Made by a program: the position numbers and the translations under genes. The notes under the pieces are model-generated. The model was not told the origin of the DNA, did not search any database, and saw only the letters and a list, made by a program, of their open reading frames with translations. DNA of 64,000 nucleotides from Salinispora arenicola (GTDB lineage Bacteria > Actinomycetota > Actinomycetes > Mycobacteriales > Micromonosporaceae). The stretch spans positions 3,720,001 through 3,784,000 of the forward strand of contig NZ_VFOL01000001.1 in assembly GCF_006716065.1 (NCBI RefSeq), in the 5' to 3' direction. The first letter of the stretch is position 1. Each line of letters begins with the position of its first letter. This document shows positions 1 to 8,423 of the stretch, piece by piece.

Positions 1-40
1 CGCGGGCTGCCCGGGCTGACCCCGTCGCCCGGGTATCACG

Positions 41-84
41 AGGGCCCCGCCCCTACCGTCTACGGGCGGCAGGGGCGGGGCCCT
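41..84. terminator. GC-rich hairpin terminator
   Basis: A perfect 14-bp inverted repeat (AGGGCCCCGCCCCT at 41-54 and its complement at 71-84) encloses a 16-base loop. It overlaps the stop codon at 60-62 of the decayed minus-strand phage-type gene next to it, so it probably served as that gene's terminator. No U-tract is obvious on either strand. Confidence 0.7.
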
Positions 85-445
85 TCCTGGGTACGGTTGG
101 GGGATGGTGAATACGCCGTCCCTGCCGCAGCAGCACGGGTTACCGCCCAGGCCTGGTCGGCGCCGGTGGCCTGGGTGATCCTGCCCACCTGGTCCTTGAT
201 CGAGCTGCCGCCGTTGGGGCGCAGCTCCTCGAGGGCGTCCAGGCGGCCCTCGATGCGGCCCACCCGGTCCATCAACCCGGGGCGCCCCTGGGGAGGCCGG
301 GCTGGGGTGGCTTGCCGAGCGGGTCGTCCGCGAGCCTGGCCAGCTTGCGGCCGGTGGCCAGCGTGCCGCGGGCAGCGCGGCGAAGTACCTCGGCAGCGGT
401 GCCGACGGCGGCGACTACCCCCCGAGATTTGAGCAGTATCTCCAC
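60..445 (-). pseudogene. Frameshifted phage-type coiled-coil protein
   Basis: A GTG at 445 opens a frame of about 55 codons with AEVLRRAARGTLATGRKLAR-like helix. It stops after GLPRGAPG, and the continuation MDRVGRIEGRLDALEELRPN lies in the next frame down to the stop at 60. The LRPNGGSSIKDQVGRI segment is a signature I recognise from small coiled-coil proteins encoded beside lysins in actinophages. A single-base shift near position 278 separates the two halves. Together with the decayed peptidoglycan-binding gene just upstream on the same strand, this looks like the tail of a prophage lysis region. A shorter remnant of the same protein tail occurs near 14,281-14,340. Confidence 0.6.
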
Positions 446-463
446 CGTGGATCTCCCAGCGGG

Positions 464-850
464 TTATCGAATCGGGTTTCGGTACGCGGCATCCCACGTC
501 TTGCGGCCCAGCAGCCCATCCCGGGTGAGGCCCTGGTCCGCCTGGAACGCTTTGATCAGCTCCCGGTACTCCGGCCCGTACAGGCCGTCGGCGCCGGCCG
601 GGCGCAGGTACCGGCGGCCCTTGCCCGCCGGCCGCTTGCCGGTAAGGACGGGACCCCTCGGCGACGTCCTCACACCTACCGCCCAGCAGCCCGTTCACAC
701 CGAGCCTCTGGTCGACCTGGAACGCGGTGGGAAGCTCCCGACACTCCGGCCCGGACAGGGCCGTCGATGGCCGGACCCTGCCCAGGCGCCGACGGCTCTT
801 ACCGGCTGGCAGCGCGTCGGTGGGCGAGCTGCTTGGCCTTGACTTTGGCG
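464..850 (-). pseudogene. Decayed lysin fragment with two peptidoglycan-binding repeats
   Basis: Two peptidoglycan-binding (PG_binding_1-type) repeats are readable but lie in different frames. The C-terminal one (464-590) reads DGLYGPEYRELIKAFQADQG followed by LTRDGLLGRKTWDAAY. The upstream one (about 680-800) reads LSGPECRELPTAFQVDQRLG followed by VNGLLG. No start codon, catalytic domain or signal peptide is present on the upstream side, and stop codons interrupt every frame. The fragment is therefore the C-terminus of a cell-wall hydrolase, probably a phage endolysin, broken by at least one frameshift and an N-terminal deletion. Confidence 0.6.
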
Positions 851-1058
851 TAGGCCGAATCTACCTGGTGGGGCGGGCGTGACCTCCCTGCCACCGCGCG
901 TCATCGCCGCGCACGAGGCGACCCGCAAACGGCACTGCCCTCAGCGCATCCGAGCCCCAGCGTGGGCCCGCAGGATCAGCCGCTGACCGCACCTTCCGCT
1001 CCGAGGAGCCACGCCACCAGCCCACGTCCGGACGCCAGTGTCACCAACTGGGCTGGCC

Positions 1059-1099
1059 GCTGAGGCGGTGCGAAACGAGACGGCTGAGGCGGTGCGAAA
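1059..1099. repeat. Two 17-bp direct repeats upstream of the amidase
   Basis: GCTGAGGCGGTGCGAAA occurs at 1059-1075 and again at 1083-1099, a 24-bp period, about 45 bases before the amidase start. The spacing puts both copies on the same helical face. They could be tandem binding sites for a regulator of the amidase gene; this is inference only. I see no convincing gene in the surrounding 851-1143. Confidence 0.45.
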
Positions 1100-1143
1100 A
1101 GACAAGACTGCTCATTCACCGGCGAAGCCTCTACCTTCGTCGC

Positions 1144-2598
1144 ATGACTGAGCAGCAAGGTGATATGCCGGAGTTGTGGATGCTGAGCGCAACAGAGTTG
1201 GTGCGGCAAATCAGAACGGGTCAGGTTTCCAGCCGCGAGGTGGTGCAGGCACATCTGCACCGGATTGACGAGATTAATCCCGTCGTGAACGCCCTCACCG
1301 CCGTACTCGACGAGCAGGCCCTGGCTGCTGCGGACGCGGTCGACCAGGCGTTGCGGTGCGGCGAAGAGCCTGGGCCACTGTGCGGCATACCCGTGACGGT
1401 AAAAGAGAACGTCGACGTCGCCGGCTCCGCAACTACACAGGGTATCGCCGCGCTACGCGATGCCATCGCCACTCAGGACGCACCGCATATCGCCGAGCTT
1501 CGCGCTGCAGGGGCGATACCGATCGCCAGGACCAACATGCCCGAGTTCGGGATGCGGTGGCACACCACCAACGGGCTGCATGGTGCGACCCGTAACCCAT
1601 GGTCCGCCGAGCACACCCCGGGCGGCTCCAGCGGGGGCGACGCCGTCGCGGTCGCCACGGGCCTGGCCCCGCTCGGGCTGGGCACTGACGGCGCGGGCTC
1701 GCTGCGCTGGCCAGCGCAGTGCTGCGGCGTGGCGGCCCTGAAACCCTCTCTCGGTCGGGTAGCGCAGAGCGATGGTCGACGGCCGACGCCGTTCGCATTT
1801 CAACTGCTGGGGGTGCACGGTCCCATCGCGCGCCATGTCGACGATCTTCGCCTGGCGTTCACGCATATCTGTGCCAGCGATGGGGGCGATCCGTGGCATG
1901 CGCCGGTCCCGCTCAACGGACCGCCCGTGTCACGGCCGATCCGAGTGTCCATGGTCACGGCACCAGGGGGGATCGACATTCACCCAGCGGTGCGGCACGC
2001 GCTACGACGGGCGGCCGACCTGCTCACCGACGCCGGCTACGTCGTTGAGGAGTGCGACGCTCCTGCACTGGAGCGAGCGGCTGAAATCTATACCCAGATC
2101 ATGGCGAGCTACGGCCGCGTACAACGGACGCAGCCACCCGTGAAGACGGTCGTTTCCGACGACTTTGCCCGCTTCTGGCAAGTGTACGAACCAATCTGGA
2201 CCCAGGCTCAGGGAGAGCCGACATTCGATCCGATGATGGAACGAGCCGCTATTGCCCGCGTGTGGAGTGACTGGTTTGGTCGAACGCCTCTAGTGCTGGC
2301 CCCGATCCGTACGCAGCCGGCGTTCGTGCTTGGATGTGACCTCGACCCCGTCTGGCTGTCCGACTTTCCCGCGACGATGCGGTTGGCCGTGGCCGTCAAT
2401 CTGCTCGGACTACCTGCCGTCGCGATACCAACCGGGGAAACCGACGGCCTCCCGCACGCCGTGCAGGTCATTGGACCACGCTTCAGAGAAGATCTTTGTC
2501 TTGATGCGGCCGCAGCGATCGACGCTCGCATCCCGCCGTTTACACCGATCAATCCGCACCCGAACTTGGCATCAAACTCTTCGGCCACTGTAGCTTGA
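1144..2598 (+). CDS. Amidase-signature family hydrolase
   Basis: This 484-residue protein belongs to the amidase signature family, which hydrolyses carboxamides with a Ser-cisSer-Lys triad. All three residues are visible: Lys87 in GIPVTVKEN, the cis-Ser at 163 in the GGSSGG motif (residues 160-165), and the nucleophile Ser186 in GTDGAGSLRWPA. The length is normal for a single-domain cytosolic amidase of the GatA/indoleacetamide-hydrolase type. The ATG at 1144 lies right after a weak purine stretch, and no better start exists. It is a solitary gene with no GatB/GatC or transporter neighbours, so it is probably a catabolic or detoxifying amidase rather than part of the tRNA amidotransferase. 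The substrate cannot be told from the sequence. Confidence 0.88.
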   Translation: MTEQQGDMPELWMLSATELVRQIRTGQVSSREVVQAHLHRIDEINPVVNALTAVLDEQALAAADAVDQALRCGEEPGPLCGIPVTVKENVDVAGSATTQGIAALRDAIATQDAPHIAELRAAGAIPIARTNMPEFGMRWHTTNGLHGATRNPWSAEHTPGGSSGGDAVAVATGLAPLGLGTDGAGSLRWPAQCCGVAALKPSLGRVAQSDGRRPTPFAFQLLGVHGPIARHVDDLRLAFTHICASDGGDPWHAPVPLNGPPVSRPIRVSMVTAPGGIDIHPAVRHALRRAADLLTDAGYVVEECDAPALERAAEIYTQIMASYGRVQRTQPPVKTVVSDDFARFWQVYEPIWTQAQGEPTFDPMMERAAIARVWSDWFGRTPLVLAPIRTQPAFVLGCDLDPVWLSDFPATMRLAVAVNLLGLPAVAIPTGETDGLPHAVQVIGPRFREDLCLDAAAAIDARIPPFTPINPHPNLASNSSATVA

Positions 2599-2689
2599 CC
2601 ACGGGGAGGCACGACGCATTGCCGTTCCTTCTGCAAGCCAGGTGACCTCATGCCGTGGCACCCATCCGCCGAGGCAGTAACCCTACCCA

Positions 2690-3040
2690 TAGCCTCTACC
2701 GCATCGCCGCTGGCATCCTCGCGTTGGTTGCGCCAGCGGATGTCGGCGCCGAGGGCGGTGTTCTGCTCGGTGCGGGTGCGGTGATCGGTGCCGTTGAGCG
2801 CGACGTAGCGGACGGCGGTGAACTCGGCCTCGATCCAGTTCAGCCAGGACGCATACGTGAGTAGGAACATCAGGTCGACGCGGTTGGTGGCACACCAGTT
2901 GCGGACCTCGGGGTGCTTGTGCGGGGAGAAGTTGTCGCAGATTTTGCGGTCGCGGATGCGGTAGATCAGCCTGCCGGTGGTCAGGTCGAGGGCGGCGATC
3001 ATCTGTCGTACGCCGGGGAGGCTATCCGGATGAAGAACCG
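2690..3040 (-). pseudogene. IS630-type transposase remnant
   Basis: The minus strand encodes the C-terminal half of an IS630 DDE transposase: MIAALDLTTGRLIYRIRDRK runs directly into ICDNFSPHKHPEVRNWC, then TYASWLNWIEAEFTAVRY and ADIRWRNQ. In intact relatives about 30 residues separate the first two blocks, so an internal deletion has removed them, and the N-terminal half is missing. The catalytic Glu region (NWIEAEF) survives. The sequence differs from the intact IS630 at 24,242-25,483, so it comes from an older, unrelated insertion. Confidence 0.7.
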
Positions 3041-3254
3041 TGGGATTCCGATTCGGGTTCGGGGCCGGTCGCGAGTGTAGGCGGCACGCAGTCGAATCGG
3101 GTGCGCGACGGGTAGCCAGGATCCACGCAGCCTTCACTGATCCCGTCGACACCACCGTGTTCATCACCAGCATTGATGTGACCTGCATACCCGTGGATCG
3201 GAGCGAGGGTAGGGCGGCAGGTTCCACGTGCTGGAGCCTGGGGTGGAGCAGGTA

Positions 3255-3873
3255 GGCACGGCTGCTGCCCAGCGAGGGGCGCCCGGGATTGGTGTGGCGC
3301 GTACGTGTGCGCGTTCGCCTTGTCTGCCGATGAGGCTGAGGAACTCGACGGGGCCCTGAGCTGGTGGCTCCGAACCAGTGGGGTGTGCGGGTGTCGAACT
3401 CGGCGGCTTCCCCGGGTTGCAGGGTGAGGTCGTTGTTGCCGAGGACCAAGCGCAGGGTGCCGTTGAGAACGTAGACCCAGTCGTAGCCTTCATGGGTGCG
3501 CAGGTCGGGCACGCGGTCGCCTGTGGGCAGGACGAACTTGTAGGCCTGGATACCGCCGGGCCGGCGGGTCAGCGGCAGGATGGTGGAGCCGTCACCGGCG
3601 GCGATGGGGCGCAGGCTGATGCGGGATCTCCGGTCGGTGGGGCGTCGACGAGTTCGTCGATGGTGACGTTGTGGGCGCGGGCGAGCGGGAGCATCTGCTC
3701 GAGTGTGGGGCGCCGTAAGCCGGCTTTAAGCCGCGAGAGGGTGCTGGCGGAGATACCAGTCTCCTCGGCCAGGCCGGTGAGGGTGATGTTGCGGCGCTGC
3801 CGCAGCTGCTTCAGACGCGGGCCGACCGCCGAAAGCGGCCCCTGGCGAACTGCGCTAGGGCCGCTTCGTCCGG
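3255..3873 (-). pseudogene. Broken XRE-family regulator with C-terminal cupin
   Basis: Joined across frames, the minus strand gives an N-terminal helix-turn-helix (RLKQLRQRRNITLTGLAEET, GISASTLSRLKAGLRRPTLE) and a C-terminal cupin (THEGYDWVYVLNGTLRLVLG, LQPGEAAEFDTRTPHWFGA). This is the usual layout of a one-domain HTH plus Cupin_2 transcription factor of about 190 residues. At least two single-base shifts break it, one near 3625 between the two domains and one near 3355 after ATSSGP. No credible start codon remains next to the histidine kinase stop. The gene looks inactive unless these shifts are sequencing errors. Confidence 0.65.
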
Positions 3874-4983
3874 TCAGACCTGCCCCTGTCCCGACGGTGG
3901 CAGGACCACCTTGACCATCGTGCCACCACCCGGGACGTTATCCGCCCGTACCCGCCCCCCGTGGGCGCTGACCACGGCCCGCACGATGGCGAGCCCGATC
4001 CCCGACCCGCCGTTGTCCCGGTCCCGGGCCGTGTCGACCCGGTAGAAGCGTTCGAAGACGTGCGGGAGGTGCTGCGCCGGGATGCCAGGACCGGTGTCGG
4101 CCACCGCCAGCTCCACACTTCTGGCACCGCCGATCACGTGTACCGTGACGGTCCCGCCCTCGGGGGTGTGCCGTAGCGCGTTGTCCAGGAGGTTGCCAAG
4201 CACCTGCCCCATCCGCTGTGGGTCGACATCGACCTGCGGGGACGGGCGAAGGTCGCTGCGCAGCGTCACACCCTTGCCGGCGTAGCGGGGCCGCACCGCG
4301 GCCACGGCGTCCCGGACCAGGTCCGCCGGGGCCGTCCGTACCGGGTGCAGGTCGAGCTGATGCGTCTCGGCGCGGGAGACCGCGGCGATGTCGTCGGCGA
4401 GACGGTGCAGCCGCGCGGTCTGGGCACGCAGCACCGACTGGAGGTCTTCGTCATCGACAGCGACGCCGTCCTCAGCCGCTTCGAGGTAGGCCTCGATGGT
4501 GGCGAGCGGGGTACGCAGTTCGTGGCCGAGGTCGGCGAGCAGCCGTCGCCGGGTCGCTTCGACGGTCTCCAGGCCCTCCGCCATGGTGTTGAAGGAGTCC
4601 GCGAGGGTCTTGAGCTCGTTGCCGAGCCCGGGGTCGGCCATGCGGACGTCGTAGTGTCCGTCGGCGAGGCTGGCCGACGCGTGCGCGAAGTGAGTGACCG
4701 GGCGGGTGATCCGCCGTGTCGCGTACGCGCTGGCTGCCAGCGCCGCGCCCAGCGCGGCGAGCAGACCGACACCGAGCGCGAGCAGGTTCGCCGAGGCGTA
4801 CGCCTGCTCGACGTGCCAGCGCGCCTCGGCGCTGACCTCCCCGCCGACTCGCCCGAGGTGCTCGTGAAAGATCCGTGGGCCCACCGCGCCGGCGACCAGT
4901 GTCAGGGTCAGCCCGCCGACGGCGAGCGCGAGCACCTGCGCGGCGAAGAGCCGCACTGCGAGGCTGACGCGCCGGAGGTTCAC
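3874..4983 (-). CDS. Sensor histidine kinase of copper-type two-component system
   Basis: This 369-residue membrane histidine kinase has two transmembrane segments (about residues 8-30 and 65-88), a HAMP linker (89-140), the phospho-acceptor His154 in DLGHELRTPLATIE, and an HATPase domain with the N-box NLLDNALRHTPEGG (264-277), ADTGPGIP (295-302) and GSGIGLAIV (327-335). The GTG start at 4983 overlaps the TGA of the response regulator (GTGA), so the pair is translationally coupled. The short periplasmic loop of about 35 residues is acidic and contains two His residues. The divergent multicopper oxidase suggests metal or envelope sensing, but the signal is inferred from context. Confidence 0.92.
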   Translation of the reverse strand: MNLRRVSLAVRLFAAQVLALAVGGLTLTLVAGAVGPRIFHEHLGRVGGEVSAEARWHVEQAYASANLLALGVGLLAALGAALAASAYATRRITRPVTHFAHASASLADGHYDVRMADPGLGNELKTLADSFNTMAEGLETVEATRRRLLADLGHELRTPLATIEAYLEAAEDGVAVDDEDLQSVLRAQTARLHRLADDIAAVSRAETHQLDLHPVRTAPADLVRDAVAAVRPRYAGKGVTLRSDLRPSPQVDVDPQRMGQVLGNLLDNALRHTPEGGTVTVHVIGGARSVELAVADTGPGIPAQHLPHVFERFYRVDTARDRDNGGSGIGLAIVRAVVSAHGGRVRADNVPGGGTMVKVVLPPSGQGQV

Positions 4984-5672
4984 GACTGTGGTCCCATTCG
5001 GTAGCCGATGCCCCGGACGGTGAGGATGAAGCGGGGGCGGGCGGGGGCGTCGCCGAGTTTGCGCCGCAGATGGCCGATGTGCACGTCGACCAAGTGTTCG
5101 TCGCCCACCCACCCTTCACCCCATACCGCGGTGATCAGCTCAGCGCGGCTCAGCACGACGTTCGGTCGGGCGGACAGGACTGCCAGCAGATCGAATTCGG
5201 TGCGGGTGAGCGGCACGGGCGCCCCGTCGAGGCGGGCCTCGCGGGCCGGCACGTCCACCTCCAGCGGACCGAATCGGCGCGGTGCCGGTTCCGGCCGGCC
5301 GCGCGGCTGGCGTGGCCGACGCTGCATCGCCGCGACGCGGGCGACGAGTTCTCGAGGGCTGAACGGCTTGGTGAGGTAGTCGTCGGCCCCGACACCGAGT
5401 CCGGTCAGTTTGTCGGCCTCCTCGGTGCGAGCGGTCAGCATGATGACGTAGCAGTCGCTGAACGTCCGCAGTCGCCGGCACACCTCCACGCCGTCGAGGC
5501 CGGGCAGCATCAGGTCCAGGACGACGACGTCGGGCTCGTCCTCCCGGGCTGCGTCCAGCGCCGCCGGGCCGTCGAAGACGCAGCGCACCTGGTAGCCGTC
5601 GCGTGCGAGATAGCTTGCGACGACTTTGGCGAGGCTCCGTTCGTCGTCGACGACCAGCACCTGTCCACTCAT
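4980..5672 (-). CDS. OmpR-family response regulator
   Basis: This 230-residue regulator has a receiver domain with Asp9/Asp10, phospho-acceptor Asp53 in VVLDLMLPG, Thr80 and Lys102 (DYLTKPFSP), followed by a winged-helix DNA-binding domain (about 130-228) ending in RGIGYRMGPQS. The ATG at 5672 has an AGGA six bases upstream and begins exactly at the usual family start. An alternative GTG at 5702 would overlap the preceding gene's stop (GTGA), matching the coupling seen at the next junction. It phosphorelays with the kinase encoded immediately downstream and probably controls the divergent oxidase promoter and its own operon. Confidence 0.93.
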   Translation of the reverse strand: MSGQVLVVDDERSLAKVVASYLARDGYQVRCVFDGPAALDAAREDEPDVVVLDLMLPGLDGVEVCRRLRTFSDCYVIMLTARTEEADKLTGLGVGADDYLTKPFSPRELVARVAAMQRRPRQPRGRPEPAPRRFGPLEVDVPAREARLDGAPVPLTRTEFDLLAVLSARPNVVLSRAELITAVWGEGWVGDEHLVDVHIGHLRRKLGDAPARPRFILTVRGIGYRMGPQS

Positions 5673-5698
5673 GTCCTGATCCCTCGCGGCCGTGCTCC

Positions 5699-6637
5699 TC
5701 ACTCCGGCGTGTACCGGTCGGTCCAGGTAGCACCGCCGTCGATACTGGCGATGACCCGGTCATCAGCGAGGGCGGCGAAGAGGCTGCCGTCCTGCATGGC
5801 GAAGCTGTGCGGCTCACCTGGCACGGCGCCGCGCCGCTGCCACTGCCCCCCGCCGTCGGCCGACGACCAGACCGCTCCGTCCCGGGCGACCGCCCACACG
5901 CCGGTGCGGTCCCAGGTCAGCAGGCCGACGGCGGGAGCGCCGGGCACCGGCTGCCAGCTGCGGCCGCCGTCGGTGGAGCGTTGCAGGCCGTCGCGTCCGA
6001 CGGCGAGTACGGAATTGCTGTCGGACGGGCTGACCGCGAACCCGCCGATCGCCGTTCGGGAACGGTGCTCCCAGGTCCGCTGGTCGGCGCTGACCATGAA
6101 CGCGCCGTCGGTCGAGTTGTAGCCGTAGACCGAGCCGTGGGCGACCTGGAGCCCGTGGAAGTCCGCCGCACCGGAGAGTGACTTCTCGCGCCAGGTCGCC
6201 CCACCGTCGGTGGACTCGATCAGGCCCACGTTGGCCGGGCCGTGCTCGGAGTGGCCGGAGGCCAGGAAGTGCCCGGGGCCGACCACGGTGAAGCCCATCA
6301 GGTCCAGGTCGTCCTTCGAGACGCGTACGGCGGTGTGCGGGTCGTCGATGCGGAACAGCCCCACGTGCGTGGCGACGTGCATGGCTCCGCTGTCCGGCTC
6401 GACCGCGATCCCGTGGACGTGCCCGAACCCCTCGTGCCCGGCACCAGCCGTGGTGTGGTCGTCCGAAGATCCCTGACCGCGCAGGGTGAACACCACCACG
6501 GCGGCGACGAGGGCCAGCGCGGCCAGCGTCGCGATGACGATCTTCCGCGTCGGTACGGCCGGCGCACCGCGGCCCTGCGTCGTGCGTCCGGATCCGGACC
6601 TGCTGTGCGGCCGTGTCGGCTGCGACGTCCTGCTCAT
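5699..6637 (-). CDS. Membrane-anchored BNR/Asp-box beta-propeller protein
   Basis: This 312-residue protein has a basic N-terminus and one transmembrane/signal-anchor segment (KIVIATLAALALVAAVVVF, about residues 31-50). The rest is an exported domain with BNR/Asp-box repeats: STDGGATW, STDGGRSW, SADGGGQW and SIDGGATW. This is the layout of the F510_1955-type glycosylhydrolase-like proteins, which are often annotated as sialidases but lack evidence of that activity. It is the first gene of the operon with the response regulator and kinase. Family members are often found beside copper-handling genes, consistent with this locus; the actual role is unknown. Confidence 0.8.
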   Translation of the reverse strand: MSRTSQPTRPHSRSGSGRTTQGRGAPAVPTRKIVIATLAALALVAAVVVFTLRGQGSSDDHTTAGAGHEGFGHVHGIAVEPDSGAMHVATHVGLFRIDDPHTAVRVSKDDLDLMGFTVVGPGHFLASGHSEHGPANVGLIESTDGGATWREKSLSGAADFHGLQVAHGSVYGYNSTDGAFMVSADQRTWEHRSRTAIGGFAVSPSDSNSVLAVGRDGLQRSTDGGRSWQPVPGAPAVGLLTWDRTGVWAVARDGAVWSSADGGGQWQRRGAVPGEPHSFAMQDGSLFAALADDRVIASIDGGATWTDRYTPE

Positions 6638-6848
6638 CGGCTATGTTCACTTTCTCGTTGTCGATCGACCTGCCTGGTGGGGAGTCCCCGGTGCGGGTTA
6701 CGGGTGACCTCTCGTCCCTGCCAACCATGACTCGAAGCCGCCGGAACGCCCCCTCGGGGGCCATGAAGATTCTCTGAAGAAGAGGCCCGACCCCTACGTG
6801 CCGGGCCGGCGGTTGATCACGCTGGAGACGGACACCGAAGGAGTCTCC
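6638..6848. promoter_or_regulatory. Divergent promoter region, two-component operon / oxidase
   Basis: This 211-bp gap separates the minus-strand operon start from the oxidase start. It must hold both promoters and is the obvious target for the response regulator. I could not identify an unambiguous direct-repeat operator. The oxidase ribosome binding site GAAGGAG lies at 6837-6843. Confidence 0.5.
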
Positions 6849-8357
6849 ATGTCACCGCTGCTCACCCGCCGGCACCTGATCGCCGGGGCTGCCGGTCTCG
6901 CTGGCACCGCCGGGGTCGTCGCCGTCGCCGCCGACCGCAACACCCCGGAACTAGTCAACCCGCGTGCCGAGGCCGTCCGCCGCGCCGAACTGGCCCGGCG
7001 CCGCCCCGGCGCCGCGACCGTCCGCGCCACCCTCACCCCCCGCCCGGTGACCCTGGACCTGGGTGGCGTGACGGTCGACACCTGGGGGTACGCCGAGGCT
7101 GCCCCCGGCCCGCTGATCAGGGCGAAGGCCGGTGACCTGCTCCGTGTCGACGTGGTCAACGACCTGCCTGCGGACACCAGCGTGCACTGGCACGGCATCG
7201 CGTTGCGCAACGACATGGACGGCGTTCCCGGGGTCACCCAGGACCCGATCGGCGCGGGCGGACGCTTCACCTACGAGTTCACCCTGCCCGACCCGGGAAC
7301 ATACTTCTACCACCCGCACTCCGGGGTGCAACTCGACCGTGCGCTCTACGGCGTCCTGATCGTGGACGACCCGAACGATGCGGGCCGCTACGACCAGGAG
7401 TGGATCGTCGTCCTGGACGACTGGGTCGACGGCACCGGGCGCACCCCGGACGACGTCCTGGCCGCCCTCGGCGGGAACGCGGGCGGCATGCATGGCGGGC
7501 ATGGTATGAATCACGGCGCCGGGATGCCGATCGGTGGCGGCGAGATGGAATCCATGATGTCGCCGCTGCTCGGCGGCGCGGGCGATGTCGACTACCCGCA
7601 CTACCTGATCAACGGTCGGGTGCCGGCCGCCCCCGTCACGCTCACCGCCCGGCCCCGCCAGCGGGTGCGGCTCCGGCTGGTCAACGCCGCGTCCGACACC
7701 GCGTTTCGGGTGGCGCTGGGTGGGCACCGGCTCACCGTGACCCACACCGATGGCTTCCCGGTCGTCCCAGACGTCACCGACGCACTGGTCGTTGGCATGG
7801 GGGAGCGGGTCGACGTCGAGGTCGTCGTCGCCGACGGGGTGTTCCCTCTGGTCGCGGTCGCTGAGGGCAAGACGGGGCAGGCGCTCGCGGTGGTCCGGAC
7901 CGGAGACGGGCGGCCACCGTCGGCCCAGGTACGCCCGGCCGAACTCGACCGCCGCGTCATTCTCGCCAACCGGCTGCGGGTCGCCGACAGCGTGCGGCTG
8001 CCGCAGCGCGCACCGGACCGGACCCACGAGCTGGTCCTCGGCGGCGGCATGATGCCCTACCGCTGGACCATCAACGGCAAGACCTTCACCAACGCGGAGC
8101 CGCTCCTGGCGCGGGAGGGCGAGCGGGTACGGCTGCGGATGGTCAACCAGACGATGATGTTCCACCCCATGCACGTGCACGGACACACCTTCGCGCTCCG
8201 CGACGGCGGCCCCCGCAAGGACACCGTCATCGTCACCCCGCACCAGAGCGTCACCATCGACCTCGACGCCGACAACCCCGGCCAGTGGATGACCCACTGC
8301 CACAACATCTACCACGCCGAGACCGGCATGATGATCAACCTTGCGTACCAGCCGTGA
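6849..8357 (+). CDS. Tat-exported multicopper oxidase
   Basis: This 502-residue laccase-like oxidase uses copper centres to couple substrate oxidation to reduction of O2, probably for Cu(I) detoxification outside the membrane. The ATG at 6849 follows AAGGAG at good spacing and starts right before a twin-arginine signal (TRRHLIAG). All copper motifs are present: HWHG (113-116), HPH (155-157), HPMHVHGH (439-446) and the type-1 loop HCHNIYHAETGM (483-494). A Met/His-rich insertion (GGMHGGHGMNHGAGM, about residues 205-220) resembles the Cu(I)-binding loops of CopA/CueO-type cuproxidases. It is divergent from the two-component operon. Confidence 0.93.
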   Translation: MSPLLTRRHLIAGAAGLAGTAGVVAVAADRNTPELVNPRAEAVRRAELARRRPGAATVRATLTPRPVTLDLGGVTVDTWGYAEAAPGPLIRAKAGDLLRVDVVNDLPADTSVHWHGIALRNDMDGVPGVTQDPIGAGGRFTYEFTLPDPGTYFYHPHSGVQLDRALYGVLIVDDPNDAGRYDQEWIVVLDDWVDGTGRTPDDVLAALGGNAGGMHGGHGMNHGAGMPIGGGEMESMMSPLLGGAGDVDYPHYLINGRVPAAPVTLTARPRQRVRLRLVNAASDTAFRVALGGHRLTVTHTDGFPVVPDVTDALVVGMGERVDVEVVVADGVFPLVAVAEGKTGQALAVVRTGDGRPPSAQVRPAELDRRVILANRLRVADSVRLPQRAPDRTHELVLGGGMMPYRWTINGKTFTNAEPLLAREGERVRLRMVNQTMMFHPMHVHGHTFALRDGGPRKDTVIVTPHQSVTIDLDADNPGQWMTHCHNIYHAETGMMINLAYQP

Positions 8358-8423
8358 GGCCTCTCGGTCTGCGGCATACCCTGCCTTGACCTGTTTTTGA
8401 CGGGTCGGGAAGCCGGTCGTGGG

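Noticed and set aside
1144..2598. Calling the amidase GatA
   Set aside because: No GatB or GatC neighbours and no GatA-specific features; only the general amidase signature is supported.
2208..3512. A 434-codon minus-strand open frame
   Set aside because: It strings together the antisense of the amidase, an IS630 remnant and part of the cupin regulator; its translated sequence is family-like only in short blocks that belong to those pseudogenes.
5699..6637. Calling the BNR-repeat protein a sialidase
   Set aside because: Asp-boxes alone do not show sialidase activity; the arginine triad of sialidases is not evident.
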